This document shows positions 23,146 through 35,100 of a DNA stretch of 64,000 nucleotides, one piece after another. The notes beneath the pieces are model-generated. The model did no database searches, was not told where the DNA came from, and saw only the letters and a list, made by a program, of their open reading frames with translations. A program made the position numbers and the translations under genes. Position 1 is the stretch's first letter, and every line of letters begins with the position of its first letter. The stretch is taken from contig OZ024809.1 in the NCBI GenBank assembly GCA_964017045.1, positions 5,417,012 to 5,481,011 of the forward strand, read 5' to 3'. The stretch comes from Omphiscola glabra (lineage: Eukaryota > Mollusca > Gastropoda > Lymnaeidae).

Positions 23146-23346
23146 TTAATTTTTACTACAGCCACACCTAAGTAGAAAATATTTGACTTCGATTCCACAA
23201 GATCTACTAATACTCTATTTTAGGAATATTCTTGGAATTCCCTTTGTTTATAATAAAATTAGCGCCAAGTTAACGTGATGTCACATCACAACTTCCTGTA
23301 AGAAAGACAACCGATGACCCAAAAAAATTAATAAAAGAAAAAAAAG

Positions 23347-23425
23347 ATGGCTTGTTTCGCTTTTCACGTCGCTCGGCTTGTTGGATGGCGACGACTGACC
23401 TGAGAGAGATAACAGGATGAGATGA
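23347..23425 (+). promoter_or_regulatory. Leader with three upstream AUGs before the large gene's start
   Basis: ATG at 23347 opens an 18-codon uORF (stop 23401-23403). ATG at 23385 opens an 11-codon uORF (stop 23418-23420). ATG at 23417 opens a two-codon uORF whose TGA overlaps the assumed start at 23422. If the mRNA starts upstream of these, they should reduce initiation at 23422. Confidence 0.4.
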
Positions 23426-26400
23426 ACCGGTACCGATGGGATCCCCGCCTAGTCGGACAACGGTAAGATAACTTCTGTTGAAAATTTTAAATACCTCTTC
23501 TTTGAAAAACGAAAAACCGAAAGTCTTCATTTAGCTATAATGAATAATAATAATTAATGATTGTTGCCAAATTAATATTACTTTTAAACATGTTTTTTTT
23601 TTAAATGGTTGTACCAGAACATGTCAGTAGGCATTAGTTACACACTTCCATTTTCCCAATAAAAAAGGAAAAAAAAAAACTATTTAAGAACTTAAGGCGT
23701 ACTTTAAACGAAATATAAACGTAGTTAACTATAATTGTTTGTCGTCAAGCCCCATACATCGTTTTTTTCATCTTGAGGAGATCACATTTAATACGAAGTC
23801 ATTAGCTAACTAATTATTATTATTATCATTAAGGTGGTTTTATATAGCGCAGTTCCCCAGCACAGGGCTAGGCTCACTGCGCTTCACATAAAAATTCGAA
23901 ATTACAAAAAAATTATACATTTAAAAACAATAGTTGGTAAAAAGTTTGACCTCACCCACCCAAGTACTATCTACCCGTGTAGAGAAATATAGAAAACAGT
24001 CAAACACACATACATTCGCAACATTATCAGGAGCTCGAGCCTATACGTGCATACAAGGCGTGGTCTCGTTCTCAACACAGATCTTAGTTTCCCAATTGAA
24101 TTTATATGATTATAACACTATTTAAAAAAACTTTCCTGTTTTCTTAACAATGTCGTTACACATAAATTAACTAACTATAGAGGTGTACCGGCGACATATG
24201 ACAACTGTTGCAAGAAATATAAATTTTAGCCCTTTCAACGCTTGGGCACCTAATTATATAATATATATTAAGATTTTTTGTCTATAAAATTAAAAACATA
24301 TAATTTTACGCCTGCATACTCAACATTCTTTTCCAATTATAAAATAGATATAATCTGTAAACAAAATTAATGACAGTAGAGTATGGGGCTACATTGTAAC
24401 TTATTACATACAGATGTATTAGATTTTAAGTAATATAAGTAGCAATGGAGGTCACTCCAAACTCAATAGCCGGAAGCTACGAAGGCGATGCACGGAATGT
24501 CACGGAAGCTAGGACATTTGCAATTTTGTTCTAGATCAGCGGTTCTCAACCTGTGGGTCGCGACCCCTTTGTGGTCGCATGAACCTTTCCCAGGGGTCGC
24601 CTAAGACCAACTGAAAACACATATACTCTACATTTATGAAGTGGAAACAAAAATAATTTTATGGCTGGGGGTCGGAACTACACGAGGAACTGTATTAAAG
24701 GGTCGCGGCGTTAATAAGATAGAGAACCGCTGTTCTAGATGGTGCTAGATCATGGCACTACTTCTACGTTCAACGACAAGATCATGGGACTACTTCTATG
24801 TTCATTGACAAGATCATGGGACTACGTCTCCCTTCATTGACAAAAAAAAACTGTGTAATCTGTTTCTAAACTCTCCTTTAATTTGACATGTAACAGAATA
24901 ATCGTACATTGAGTTAACACGAGACTACCACTTTGAGATGTATGACGCTTGCAAGCGTGTTGAAATAACACTTCTGAAAGACAATTCATGAAACAGAAGA
25001 AGCTGTTTTTTAAAAAAAGGAGTATCCCTTAATTTAGGGCATCTACTTTTGTTTAATTCACATGATCCGCACTAATCACAACTGAGTCTATCAACCCAAA
25101 ATGGCAAAAAAAAAAATCAATTTTAAAAATTAGTTTCTTTGTTGTTTTCAAAGATATTTCCCACCAAGAAGGCGCTCCAGGTGTGGGTCGGTCCCAATAA
25201 CTCGATACTTCAGCAAGGGTAGGACATCCGGTTCACTGGATCCTCCTAGAAGACGACGGTTCTCGTGTTCGCCATACAAACCCACAAGCTACACCAGTCA
25301 GCAGTGGAGCTCCCTCGAGGACTTTGAGGCCACGGACAAAGACATGAAGGTGCCCAGCACGAGCGATGCACATATTCTGGACCATATGAGGTAGTGGCAC
25401 TTTATCCACACTGATTGAAAACATATTTCGCTCTGTCTTTCCTGATTAGTGGAAGGCTCGTGTATTATTTGAAGAAGCAGATTTTCCTAATGTTCAACGT
25501 TGCCACGTCGTTGATGGAACCTAGTACTGAGGATATATGGCTGATATGCCTGATCTATTACTACATTTTTGTTGTAGTTTTTTATATGAAGGGCTCAAGG
25601 GAAAACCCTGTGATGTCAGGTTTTGAGAGTTTTAAGAAAATTGATAATAAAGTTTGAAAATTCCTCATAAAAGTATCAAAATGTCAACATTTATAAATAT
25701 TTATTTATTGACAACGCTGCTATTTCAGTTGGACCTATGTGTCATATTATTCTGTTGAATAAAATGTAGCCACACGGGAGATAACTTGCAAATTTCGAAA
25801 AACTGACATCACTGGTTTTTGCCTTGAACCCTTCATATCGTTATGTATAGAAAATATTATTTTGTTGAACCAAGCCAAAACTCTGCAAAATTTCATGGCT
25901 ATTTAGTATATATCATTGAATATATGATAACAGGCGTAGTTAGGCGGGGTGGGGGGGGAGGTCCACCCCAAGTGGTAATTTGTTGATTAAAAAGGGGTGT
26001 GGTGCGGTATGTACTAAATGCGGCTTATTTATTGCGTGCTTGGTGTTTTATGGTCTTCTTGAGTGAAGAGCTGTGAAATCAAGGAACACCTACTGGTATG
26101 ACAGACTTAAGCTACGCCACAGGTTACAGTCAAAGTCACGTTCCACTTCCATCTAGAGCATAAGTCAAACTGTAACAGCCACATGTCATTTTCTTGTTTC
26201 ATCTTTGAATTATTTTAGTAGCTTTCAGGCGTAAAAAGAGTAAGAAAGTGTTGAAGTGATGCAAGGGCCCACTAATTGTATAACCAGAGGCCCACTCATG
26301 GTATAACCAGATGCCCACTCATAGTATAAACAGAGGTCCACTCATAGTTGAGCCAGAGGTCCACTCATAGTATAACTACAGGTCCACTCATAGTTGAACC

Positions 26401-29400
26401 AAGTGTCCACTCATAGTTTAACCAGAGGTCCACTCATAGTATAACTACAGGTCCACTCATAGTTGAACCAAGTGTCCACTCATAGTTGAACCAGATGTCC
26501 ACTCATAGTTGAACCAGAGGTCCACTTAGAGTTTAATCAGATCTCCACTCATAGTTTAGCTAGTGGTCCACTTATAGTTTAACCGGACACATTGGACAGT
26601 ATCTCTTAACGTTAAGTAATAACATATGCTATAGAATCCCCAATGTTCCGTTCACCTGCCAAATACAAATGAATAGTCTTGCATTGTTTGTTGGTCTTCT
26701 TCTGACACACAGGTGTTCCTGCACCGCGTGCATGAGCTTTGCCTGCAAATGGCGGCATTTGATGAAAGACGAGTACAGACGACAGGTCAAGGGTCACCTC
26801 CACCCTTGCTTTAAGCCTCACAGAAAGACCTCATTTAATGGACGCCGGCTGAAATCGCGGTCGTGCACCGATAACTTTCGAAAAAAAAATCGGCCCGCGG
26901 CTCAGCGAGACTCAAAGGTCTCTTGGTGGTTCGGAAACTACGACCCCGACAGCGCAACCAAAGTTCAAGACGTGACTTCTCCAGAATCATCGCCCCTTTG
27001 CGACAAGCCGCACGCTCATTGCTTCAATAACAGCGGGATCGACCTCTCCGCCCATGTCCCGCTAGAGGAAAACACCTTCAGCTCCATCGACAGATCAAAG
27101 AACCGCAAGGTGACATGGGACAGTTTCAACGATGTTGCGACGGATGGCGTGAATAAGGACTCGATCCTTCTGGACAGAGGTGACGACTTGACATCGGATG
27201 GGAAACGTAACGATGACTTCTTGGACTACAACCCATTGACATATACGCCGAAATACGACGACTGGTATTACCCGAGCGATACATTTACACCGCACAGTGG
27301 CAGGGATATTCACTGGTATGGCCGAAGCGACAACTATGATTTCACGAGACCAACAGACACCTCTTGCAATTCAGTCGCAGAAAGCGATGACCACTACGGC
27401 CTCGGAAAAACCCGGGACTTTGGCGGTAGCTTTTCGCGCAGAAGTTTTAGCAACCACGCGGGTTATACAGAGACTGGGCTATATACGAACGGGGTGGGGT
27501 CACAAAGCTACCCCTGGAATCAGTCGGCGTTCGAAGAGACGACGGAAAACACGAGAGATTTGAGTCGGCCGAGAAAAGCGCAAACCATCACGCTGCACAA
27601 TCCAGGGGCGTTGCCGAGCGAGGCGAGACTCAGGCTTTACAAGGTGCAAGACGCGGCCGACGGGGCGTACCGTGCGCCGCAAAAAGAAGACAACCTGTAC
27701 TGCACCCACGTGGTGAAAAATGGCCAGTATAAAGCAGCACATCAAGAGGATTGTAGTAGACCTCATTTCAACAACGAGATTTACAAAACAACGCAGAGTT
27801 ACGATTACACAACACAGTGTTCGAGTAATAACCACTTTAGACCTACGTTTACACAGCGGGACCACACGTTTACACAGCGGGACCAGACTTTTACACAGCG
27901 GGACCAGAGTAAAACAGGTACGAAACACGATCAGCATACAAGGCGTACACCAAATGATGCAACGCATTCCGAGGACGGAGAACGCCCTTCCCGATTTTCT
28001 AGTAAATTTCCCGGACAACATGGGCGTTTCGCGCGTAGTTGCCGTGCACGTCATTCAAAGGAAGAGCATTGCAGTAGACGCTACGCACGGGAGGAGCGCT
28101 ACGCCACCCAGAGCTACGCCACCCCGAGCACCCCAAGCACACAGAGTGACTTCGACGAAAGCTCCCAGCTGGACAGCAGCGATAATTTACGGAGTAACGA
28201 AAACCCTTATGCCCACCATAAACAAAATGTCCATTCAGAAAAATGGTACCCACCTTCGAGGAACGCTAGAAAACACGGCGCGGATGAGGTTAGGGTACAC
28301 TCAGATGACGACGAGCCCTGCCATCACCATCACTACCACCACCATCTCACCGATTCGTTCCCGCGCGCGCTCCGTCTCAACTACGATTTCGGTCATCGAA
28401 ATAATCCCAGTTTAACACGTGACTACCGACGATCTGGCAATGGCCAGGCAACGTCTCTGGGAGACAGCGCGGGGAGGTACTCGCGCTACGACCGGTCTCG
28501 GCGTGGCAGACGCGAGAGTTTGGACGAGGACTCGCAAACACGCGCTGATAAACACGGTGATCACGGAAAGAGTAGCATTCCTGCCGAACCCAAATCGGGC
28601 TGTAAGGTGGGTGACAACCAGGAAGAAAAACAAAACACGCGAGAGGAGCCGATAGCCAGTGTTGACAAAAATATGGACGATTCCAAAGCGAATAGAAATA
28701 GAGTTTTAAAAAAAAAGTCTTTGGATTATGAGAATTCCGAAATGCCCGTTAGGAGATTCTCGATTGACAGGGAGGAGTATCATGGCGAGAGACCTTCTCT
28801 GCATTTTGACAGAGCCGGGACGTTTATAATAACTGACAATGAAGGCGGTGGCATCCCAAGGCCGGGTCAGGTCAACGCGAGCAATCATAAAAGTGAACAC
28901 GGAAAACAACCACTCGGGCGCCTATCGAAGAAAGTGAGCGGGCCGAAGAAGAATCCAGATCAGAAAAAAGGTCCGGAAAGGAACGATGAAACTGCACCCA
29001 AGCATGACGTCGACTCCGCCAACCTCGGTGGCCGGCTGGTGGATCTCCTTAAGACGATCATCGGACAGGATGAAAGTGAAGAGCAAATTAGGGAGAGGAA
29101 GAAGAACGGTAATGATAACAAGAGCAGCCAGGCGTACAGGATGTCTGAGAGGACAGCTAACGAAACGTACCACAGTGCCAGACTAGACGACACGAGGCAA
29201 ACAGCGACAGACGTCGACGTGAATTCGATGGATCAGTTTGAAGAGGAGACTTACGTGACGGCGAAATCCAGTCTTGATCAGGGGCGGAGCAGAGGCAACG
29301 CCCCCAGCAGACAGGAATGGCATTCGAAAAGTAAGAAAGAAAGCCCGGAGAGAATGACCCCAAAAACCGCCCCTGTGACAAACGATAAAACCAAACATTC

Positions 29401-31772
29401 AATCGCCAATACGCGCGCATTCAAGAGCGTCGATTCCAGAGGGCAGAGCTCCAAATGTCAACGGGGCAATGACGAGAAACCGATCAGAATCGACAATGTT
29501 CTAAGACGCTCCGCGCTGAAACAGGAAAAGAAGAAGCGGGCGAGGAGAGAGACGCACAGGCCCGACTGTAAAAGTTTGGGGAATAAAAACCTGAACCGGA
29601 AAAGTAGCAGCTGGGACGAGTTCAACAGTGATGAATCCGATTCGGCGCTTGGAAAAACCCAGAAGTACATGAGGCCCTTCAGAAGAAATGCTGAGTTTTG
29701 GAGAGTCAAAGAAGCGGGGACATCTTCGCGCGCTCAGAGCAGACCCCGACGGGCAGATTCATCATCCCTGTCGGAAGAATTTTTCCCCACTCATGTGAGC
29801 AGGCGTGAAAAACCCACAGCGTCACCCATCTCCCCGTCCAGACCACGTGACATTGACCTGACGACTTCAACGAGCTCAGCCTCACCCCAGAGAGGCGCCC
29901 CTTGCATAACTGATGCACATCGTCAGAGATCAAGACAGTCACCCTCGACGGTATCGCCAAAACGCCAGTCTCTGTGCGCGTCTGAAAAAGTGCTGAGCGA
30001 TCCCGTGCCGAGGTCTGAAGACGAGTGGTTCAACAAGCACTCGTCTCTCATGTCGGAGTGCACCAGAGAGCGGCAGGCTAACGCCCAGGCTCGGGTCGAG
30101 AGGATGGCGCACAGAACTCAGGCCTTAAAGGACTCGATGGGCGTGCTGAGCTTCGACTTTGGTGAGATGGAGAAAAGGTTGGACAAGGTATCTACGAAAT
30201 AAACTAAAAATGTTTCATAGTTCATAATCTATATATATATATATATACAATTATTAGCAAATGCCAAGTTGGAAAAGCACAGGTAACTGTCATAGATATT
30301 CAGATTGAGTTAGATGTAGACGTTCAGATAGAGTTAGAGATACATTTGATGCGATTATGAAGCCTTGTCACAACTTTCAAATTACTATTTGATAAAATTC
30401 TCATAGTTGTCCACAAAAAGAAACAATGCACAAAATAATGCGTTCAAACAAAAATTTGACGCAATTTTGAAGTCCATTTGAAAGGATTTGAATCGTGTGA
30501 ACTGACGCTTAGACAAAGAATTTAAGATTGAGTTAGAGATATTTTTCATTACGTGATAAGTCCATTTGTATACCTTGATTTATGAATTATTTTGCTGTGT
30601 CTGTTTTTATTTTTGTTCGGTGATAAAACTGTCCAGAGTTTGTTGTATTTTCTAAAATGAATTGTAAATTCCCGAGTTGTGAGTGATGGTAAACGCAAAG
30701 CAGACCATATGAAAAAAAGTTGAGACCATGTCCTATTGGCTAAACCCAGAGCCTGGTGTTATTTGATACTTAAAGTAAAACACTAGACTAATCGAGAGTG
30801 ACCCGTTACTTTGAACTCTCGGTACAAAGCCTAGGTACAGATTAATACCACTACGTTGTTTGTTGTCCACAGGTTCGTGACCTGCAACATGATTATCTCG
30901 CTCGGGCCGACAGGGCCGTGCGAATGGTGCGCAAACAACACGGAGCATCTCCCATGACCGATACCCCCGAGGGCAACAACGACTTGCCGATACCCCCGTT
31001 TTACTCCCGCGGCCGTGGGCATTTCAGCTCACCCGAGTGTCAAAGATCACGGGGTGAGGCGGGCGACACGCGACTAAATACTAGGTTACAAGGGACGAGC
31101 TCGGACGGGAAACTGTACCGGCACCGCAATCTGGACGAGCTTTATAGTTACTTTATAACTGACGATGGCAAAACTGATTCCGAAAGCCCTAATGACAGAA
31201 GTGGTGAGTGCCCTAATGAATCAATAGGCGAGAAAAGACCGACAGTGACGAGACGCGACTTTGACGGAGGATGCAAAGAAACACCGATCCGGAAAGTGTT
31301 TCGCCGGAGCGACAAGATCAACCATTCCGGAAACAATATTTACGACGCTGACGACGCGAAAGAACGAGACCACTCCACAGAAACTTTCGAAGTTCATGAT
31401 TTTCGAGCACTTGGCGATCAAAGTGTTGGAACTCATGTCTCCTCCTGCAAGATGAGCGAGTTGATTTGCGAGGAGAGCTCCACCGAAAGTAGGTCGGACA
31501 CCGTGTCGTCAACACGACGGTTGTCCGGGTACGAACCTGACGTGGAGACGGACAAAGAAAGGGACCTCAAGTGCAGTCAAGACCCACGGGTGATCTGCTG
31601 TCCAAACTATACACCTGTTGATTCTCTGAAAGCTACAACACCCAACAAGAGTGGGAATGTATATGTTGCTCCACGAAAGTTTTCTCGTGTCCACACTGAA
31701 GAAATCGTTGCAAAAATTGACAAAGCACTGAAAAACGAAAACAACACGTATCAAATATTATTGGAACAGTGA
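23422..31772 (+). CDS. Four-exon gene: large, mostly disordered Arg/Ser/Asp-rich protein (about 1550 aa), family unknown
   Basis: The exons are 23422-23462, 25154-25390, 26713-30187 and 30873-31772 (TGA at the end). Splice phases match at every junction: CG|A gives Arg, AG|G gives Arg, and the last intron is phase 0. Total length is 4653 nt. The N-terminus reads MNRYRWDPRLVGQ-R-YFPPR and exon 2 has DPPRRRRFSCSPYKP and QQWSSLEDFEATDKDMK. Exon 3 opens with a Cys/His cluster (CSCTACMSFACKW, then HLHPCFKPH). The long middle is low-complexity and charged. It has three heptads FTQRDHT, FTQRDQT and FTQRDQS near residues 470-491 and a His run near 629. Residues about 1210-1275 (RQANAQARVERMAHRTQALK ... 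EMEKRLDKVRDLQHDYLARA) form a likely coiled coil spanning the last splice junction. The C-terminus ends EEIVAKIDKALKN...YQILLEQ. An AATAAA lies at 32068. No signal peptide or membrane segment remains once the upstream exons are included, so an intracellular scaffold or nuclear role is possible, but the function is unknown. Confidence 0.78.
23821..24010 (-). pseudogene. LINE 3' UTR fragment (same family as 2300-2830), in intron 1 of the large gene
   Basis: The reverse complement contains GGGTGGGTGAGGTCAAACTT and TATGTGAAGCGCAGTGAGCC, matching 2735-2830. It ends with the GCGC-block and a TAA/TAG-rich simple tail at 23811-23835. No coding part remains. Confidence 0.7.
24537..24732 (-). mobile_element. 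SPIN-like non-autonomous hAT element (copy 2), 196 bp, perfect TSD
   Basis: It starts CAGCGGTTCTCAACCTGTGG and ends AGAGAACCGCTG. It is flanked by a perfect 8-bp duplication, TTCTAGAT (24529-24536 and 24733-24740). It lies in intron 1 of the large gene. Confidence 0.9.
24735..24841. repeat. Three tandem copies of a 38-bp unit (AGATCATGGGACTACTTCTA...)
   Basis: Three diverged copies of AAGATCATGGGACTACTTCT with TTCATTGAC follow directly after the SPIN-like element. Confidence 0.8.
25931..26122. mobile_element. Probable MITE of the CAGTGGCGTAG family, in intron 2 of the large gene
   Basis: The left end CAGGCGTAGTTAGG and the right end TTAAGCTACGCCACAGG resemble the termini of the copies at 12.4 and 34.9 kb. 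The target duplication is not preserved. Confidence 0.45.
26262..26590. repeat. 23-bp minisatellite, about 14 units, in intron 2
   Basis: The unit is GGTCCACTCATAGTTGAACC plus AGA, with several variants. It ends about 120 bp before the acceptor of the largest exon. Confidence 0.92.
30352..30512 (-). mobile_element. Partial MITE copy (family of 11400-11594) in intron 3
   Basis: AAGCCTTGTCACAACTTTCA, ACTATTTGAT and the terminal CGTGTGAACTGACGC correspond to the 11.4-kb copy in opposite orientation. Confidence 0.55.
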
Positions 31773-32067
31773 GTTCTGGACCAATGCCAAAATACAACTA
31801 AAAACAATTATTTCTTTTTTTTTAAATACCCCCCCCCTCTCACACACATACAAAATCACAGAAGGTAGCACCCATGGTATGTAAACCAGATTGACGCGTC
31901 AAAGGTGTACTGCCAAACTCATATCTTTTGACGTCGACTGATCCCTACGACAGTTTAGGTACTGGGACTAATCTCTTAGAAATCAGTAAAAATCTTTTCG
32001 TATAATGAAATGATTACCGATTATATATTTCTTTAAAAGTGTTTAAAACATATGATCGTCATTTTAA

Positions 32068-32073
32068 AATAAA
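32068..32073 (+). terminator. Candidate polyadenylation signal of the large gene
   Basis: AATAAA lies about 295 bp after the stop codon at 31772. Further AATAAA copies lie at 32229-32236, just before the 32.2-kb array. Confidence 0.4.
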
Positions 32074-32239
32074 AAAGATGTACATGTTTTTAATATTTGT
32101 ATAAGGCAAGGCTCCTCGGTTTTAACCCCGTGGACAAATGTAATCTGAACAACGAAAATAATGTAAAAATGGCCTAAGAAAATATTAATTTACTGGAAGC
32201 AATTGTAACTAGTGCACTTTCTTTGTCAAAATAAATAAA

Positions 32240-33232
32240 TGGATAGGTGGCCTGGGGGTGGATAGAGAATAAGCCACTTGTGGGTTGGTAGAGAGTAGGT
32301 GGCTTGGGGTGGGTAGAGAGTAGGTGGCTTGGGGTGGGTAGAGAGTAGGTGGCTTGGGGTGGGTAGAGAGTAGGTGGCTTGGGTTGGGTAGAGAGTAGGT
32401 GGCTTGGGGTGGGTAGAGAGTAGGTGGCTTGGGGTGGATGGAGAGTAGGTGGCTTGTGGTGGGTGGAGAGTAGAAGGTTTGGGGTGGGTAGAGAGTATGT
32501 GGCTTTTGGTGGGTAGAGAGCAGGTGGCTGGGGTGGGTGGTGAGTAGATGTCTTGGGGTGGGTAGAGAGTAGACGTCTTTGAGGTGGGTAGAGAGTAGGT
32601 GTCTTGGGGGTGGGTGGAGAGTAGGTGTCTTGAGGGGTGGGTAGAGAGTAGGAGTTTTGAGGGTGGGTAGAGAGTAGTTGTCTTGGGGTGTGGGTGGAGA
32701 GTAGGTGTCTTGAGGGGTGGGTAGAGAGTAGGTGTCTTGGGGTGTGGGTAGAGAGTAGTTGTCTTGAGGGGTGGGTAGAGAGTAAGCGTCTTTGGGGTGG
32801 GTAGAGAGTAGGCGTCTTGAGGGGTGGGTAGAGAGTAGGAGTTTTGGGGGTGGGTAGAGAGTAGTTGTCTTGGGGGGTGGGTAGAGAGTAGGTGTCTTGA
32901 GGGGTGGGTAGAGAGTAGTTGTCTTGGGGTGTGGGTGGAGAGTAGGTGTCTTGAGGGGTGGGTAGAAAGTAGGTGTCTTTGGGGTGTGGGTAGAGAGTAG
33001 GTGTCTTGAGGGGTGGGTAGAGAGTAGGCTTCATGAGGGGTGGGTAGAGAGTAGGTGTCTTGAGGGGTGGCTAGAGAGTAGGTGTCTTGAGGGATGGGTG
33101 GAGAGTAGGTGTCTTAAGGGGTGGGTAGAGAGTAGGTGTTTTGAGGGGTGGGTAGAGAGTAGGCGTCTTGAGGGGTGGGTAGAGAGTAGGTGTCTTGGGG
33201 GGTGGGGGAGAGTAGGCGGCTTAGGGGACAGT
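32240..33232. repeat. 26-28-bp minisatellite, about 37 units
   Basis: The consensus is GGGTAGAGAGTAGGTGTCTT followed by GAGGGGT or GGGGT. The first third has a GGCTTGGGGT variant and the rest GTCTTGAGGGGT, so two subfamilies are spatially separated. Confidence 0.95.
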
Positions 33233-33514
33233 AGAGACAGAGGTTGATTTTTGCCTCATTTATTTTCATTAAAAAAAAACATTTACACAATTAAAGATTG
33301 GCTACTGTTCATTCGCAACTTCTAATATGTATACTTCCATTTACTCTATTATTAATTAAATTTATTTACCCCCGCTGAAGCGATACTAATACACCATAAA
33401 GGGCTGTTTATAGTTTATTGAACATGTCATATTTTCTTAATCCTTGCTTTTAATAATTCGTTTAAGTAAAAAAAAAAAAAAAAAGAAAGAAACATCGCAG
33501 TTCATGTTAGTGCC

Positions 33515-33928
33515 AGGTCAACGTGTTCAGACAGGTCAACGTGTTCAGACAGGTCAACGTGTTCAGACAGGTCAACGTGTTCAGACAGGTCAACGTGTTC
33601 AGACAGGTCAACGTGTTCAGACAGGTCAACGTGTTCAGACAGGTCAACGTGTTCAGACAGGTCAACGTGTTCAGACAGGTCAACGTGTTCAGACAGGTCA
33701 ACGTGTTCAGACAGGTCAACGTGTTCAGACAGGTCAACGTGTTCAGACAGGTCAACGTGTTCAGACAGGTCCACGTGTTCAGACAGGTCAACGTGTTCAG
33801 ACAGGTCAACGTGTTCAGACAGGTCAACGTGTTCAGACAGGTCAACGTTTTCAGACAGGTCAACGTGTTCAGACAGGTCAACGTGTTCAGACAGGTCAAC
33901 GTGTTCAGACAGGTCAACGTGTTCAGAC
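33515..33928. repeat. 18-bp minisatellite, about 23 nearly identical units
   Basis: The unit is GGTCAACGTGTTCAGACA. Only two units differ (a C at 33772 and a T at 33849). The near-perfect homogeneity implies recent expansion or strong homogenisation. All frames are open because 18 is a multiple of three. Confidence 0.97.
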
Positions 33929-34303
33929 ACTGTGAGACAAAAATACAGCTAGCAAGTGTTAACCCTACTCATGTTGTTGTTGTTGATCGTGAATATAATT
34001 GTGAATACATTAACACCGAAATTACCATTGAGCACCCGGGACAGCTAAAAATTATAAAGATACTTTTTTAATGAAATATTGTTGTTCAAGTCTCATCACA
34101 ATATTCTTGCGACCCTGGTTGGGGCGCTGGCCACTAAGGATCTACCTCGACTTTTCTAAACTAGTTCCCTCCTCAACACATGCTTGCTCCTGCCATGTCG
34201 CCCTGAACCATTCTTAGTTTTTCACACCAGCGACTGCCTGGAGTTGTTTGTGTATTTCAACAATCAACTGGACTGGAGCTGTGCTTGGTTGATCGTTTTT
34301 TAT

Positions 34304-34493
34304 CAGTGGTTCTCAACCTTCCTAATGCCGCGACCCTCCTAATACAGTTCCTCAGTTCCCCCAAACATAAAATTATTTTCGTTGCTACTTCATAACTGTG
34401 GTGTATATGTGTATTTGGATGGTATTAGGCTACGCCCGGTAAAGGGTCATTCGACTCCCAAAGGGGTCGCGAACCATAGGTTGAGAAACGTTG
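34304..34493 (+). mobile_element. SPIN-like non-autonomous hAT element (copy 3)
   Basis: It starts CAGTGGTTCTCAACCTTCCT with AATGCCGCGACCC and ends CATAGGTTGAGAAACGTTG. The target duplication has eroded. Confidence 0.82.
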
Positions 34494-34933
34494 GCTTATA
34501 TGATTCGAAAATCCCCGGAAATACATTTCTATTAGTTACCCTGAAATTTATTATCTCAATGTGTATTTTTGGACAGATTAAAATGTACCTTAAGAATATG
34601 GTTTGTTAACATGATGGGCTCTGCATTGTTCCTTGTATCGTATTTAGTACAAGGCGAATGTAATATCCCTAGTAAATGATGTAAAAACAAAAAAATCCTC
34701 AGTAAATGTTAACCACGTGGTGGAAATGCGCTGAAATAAGTAGATAAGTCATTTTTGTTTCCAAATCTTAAGGCCCGCGTGTAAACGTCTTTGGTAAAAA
34801 AACACTCACGGTAAATACGGTGGTGGGAAAAGAAATCTTTGAAAACCACATTTCCATCCGAAGTTGGACAACTCACAGCAAATGTCAACGTGACATCCGG
34901 TAGAAGTGGAGAGGCTGTAAATCACATTTAATA

Positions 34934-35100
34934 CAGTGGCGTAGTGAGCTTAACTCGCGCCCGGGGCACAATACCTTTTTAGCGCCCCCCCAATTCGAAA
35001 ACCATACAATATTATATGTAAAATATACCATTTGGCGCCCCTTTGTGAGTAGCGCCCGGGGCATGATGCCCCCCTTTGCCCACCCCTCGCTACGCCACTG
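34934..35100 (-). mobile_element. hAT-like MITE (CAGTGGCGTAG family), 167 bp, perfect TSD
   Basis: It starts CAGTGGCGTAGTGAGC and ends GCTACGCCACTG. It is flanked by a perfect 8-bp duplication, ATTTAATA (34926-34933 and 35101-35108). The interior (CCATACAATATTATATG) is the reverse complement of the 12.4-kb copy. Confidence 0.88.

Noticed and set aside
27095..29960. Many minus- and alternate-frame ORFs inside the large exon
   Set aside because: Shadow frames of the GC-richer coding exon of the large gene.
32174..33034. 286-codon minus-strand Pro/Thr-rich ORF
   Set aside because: Product of the 26-28-bp array; no gene structure.
33444..34071. Overlapping 136-182-codon ORFs on both strands
   Set aside because: The 18-bp array has no stop codon in most frames, so ORF length only reflects array length.
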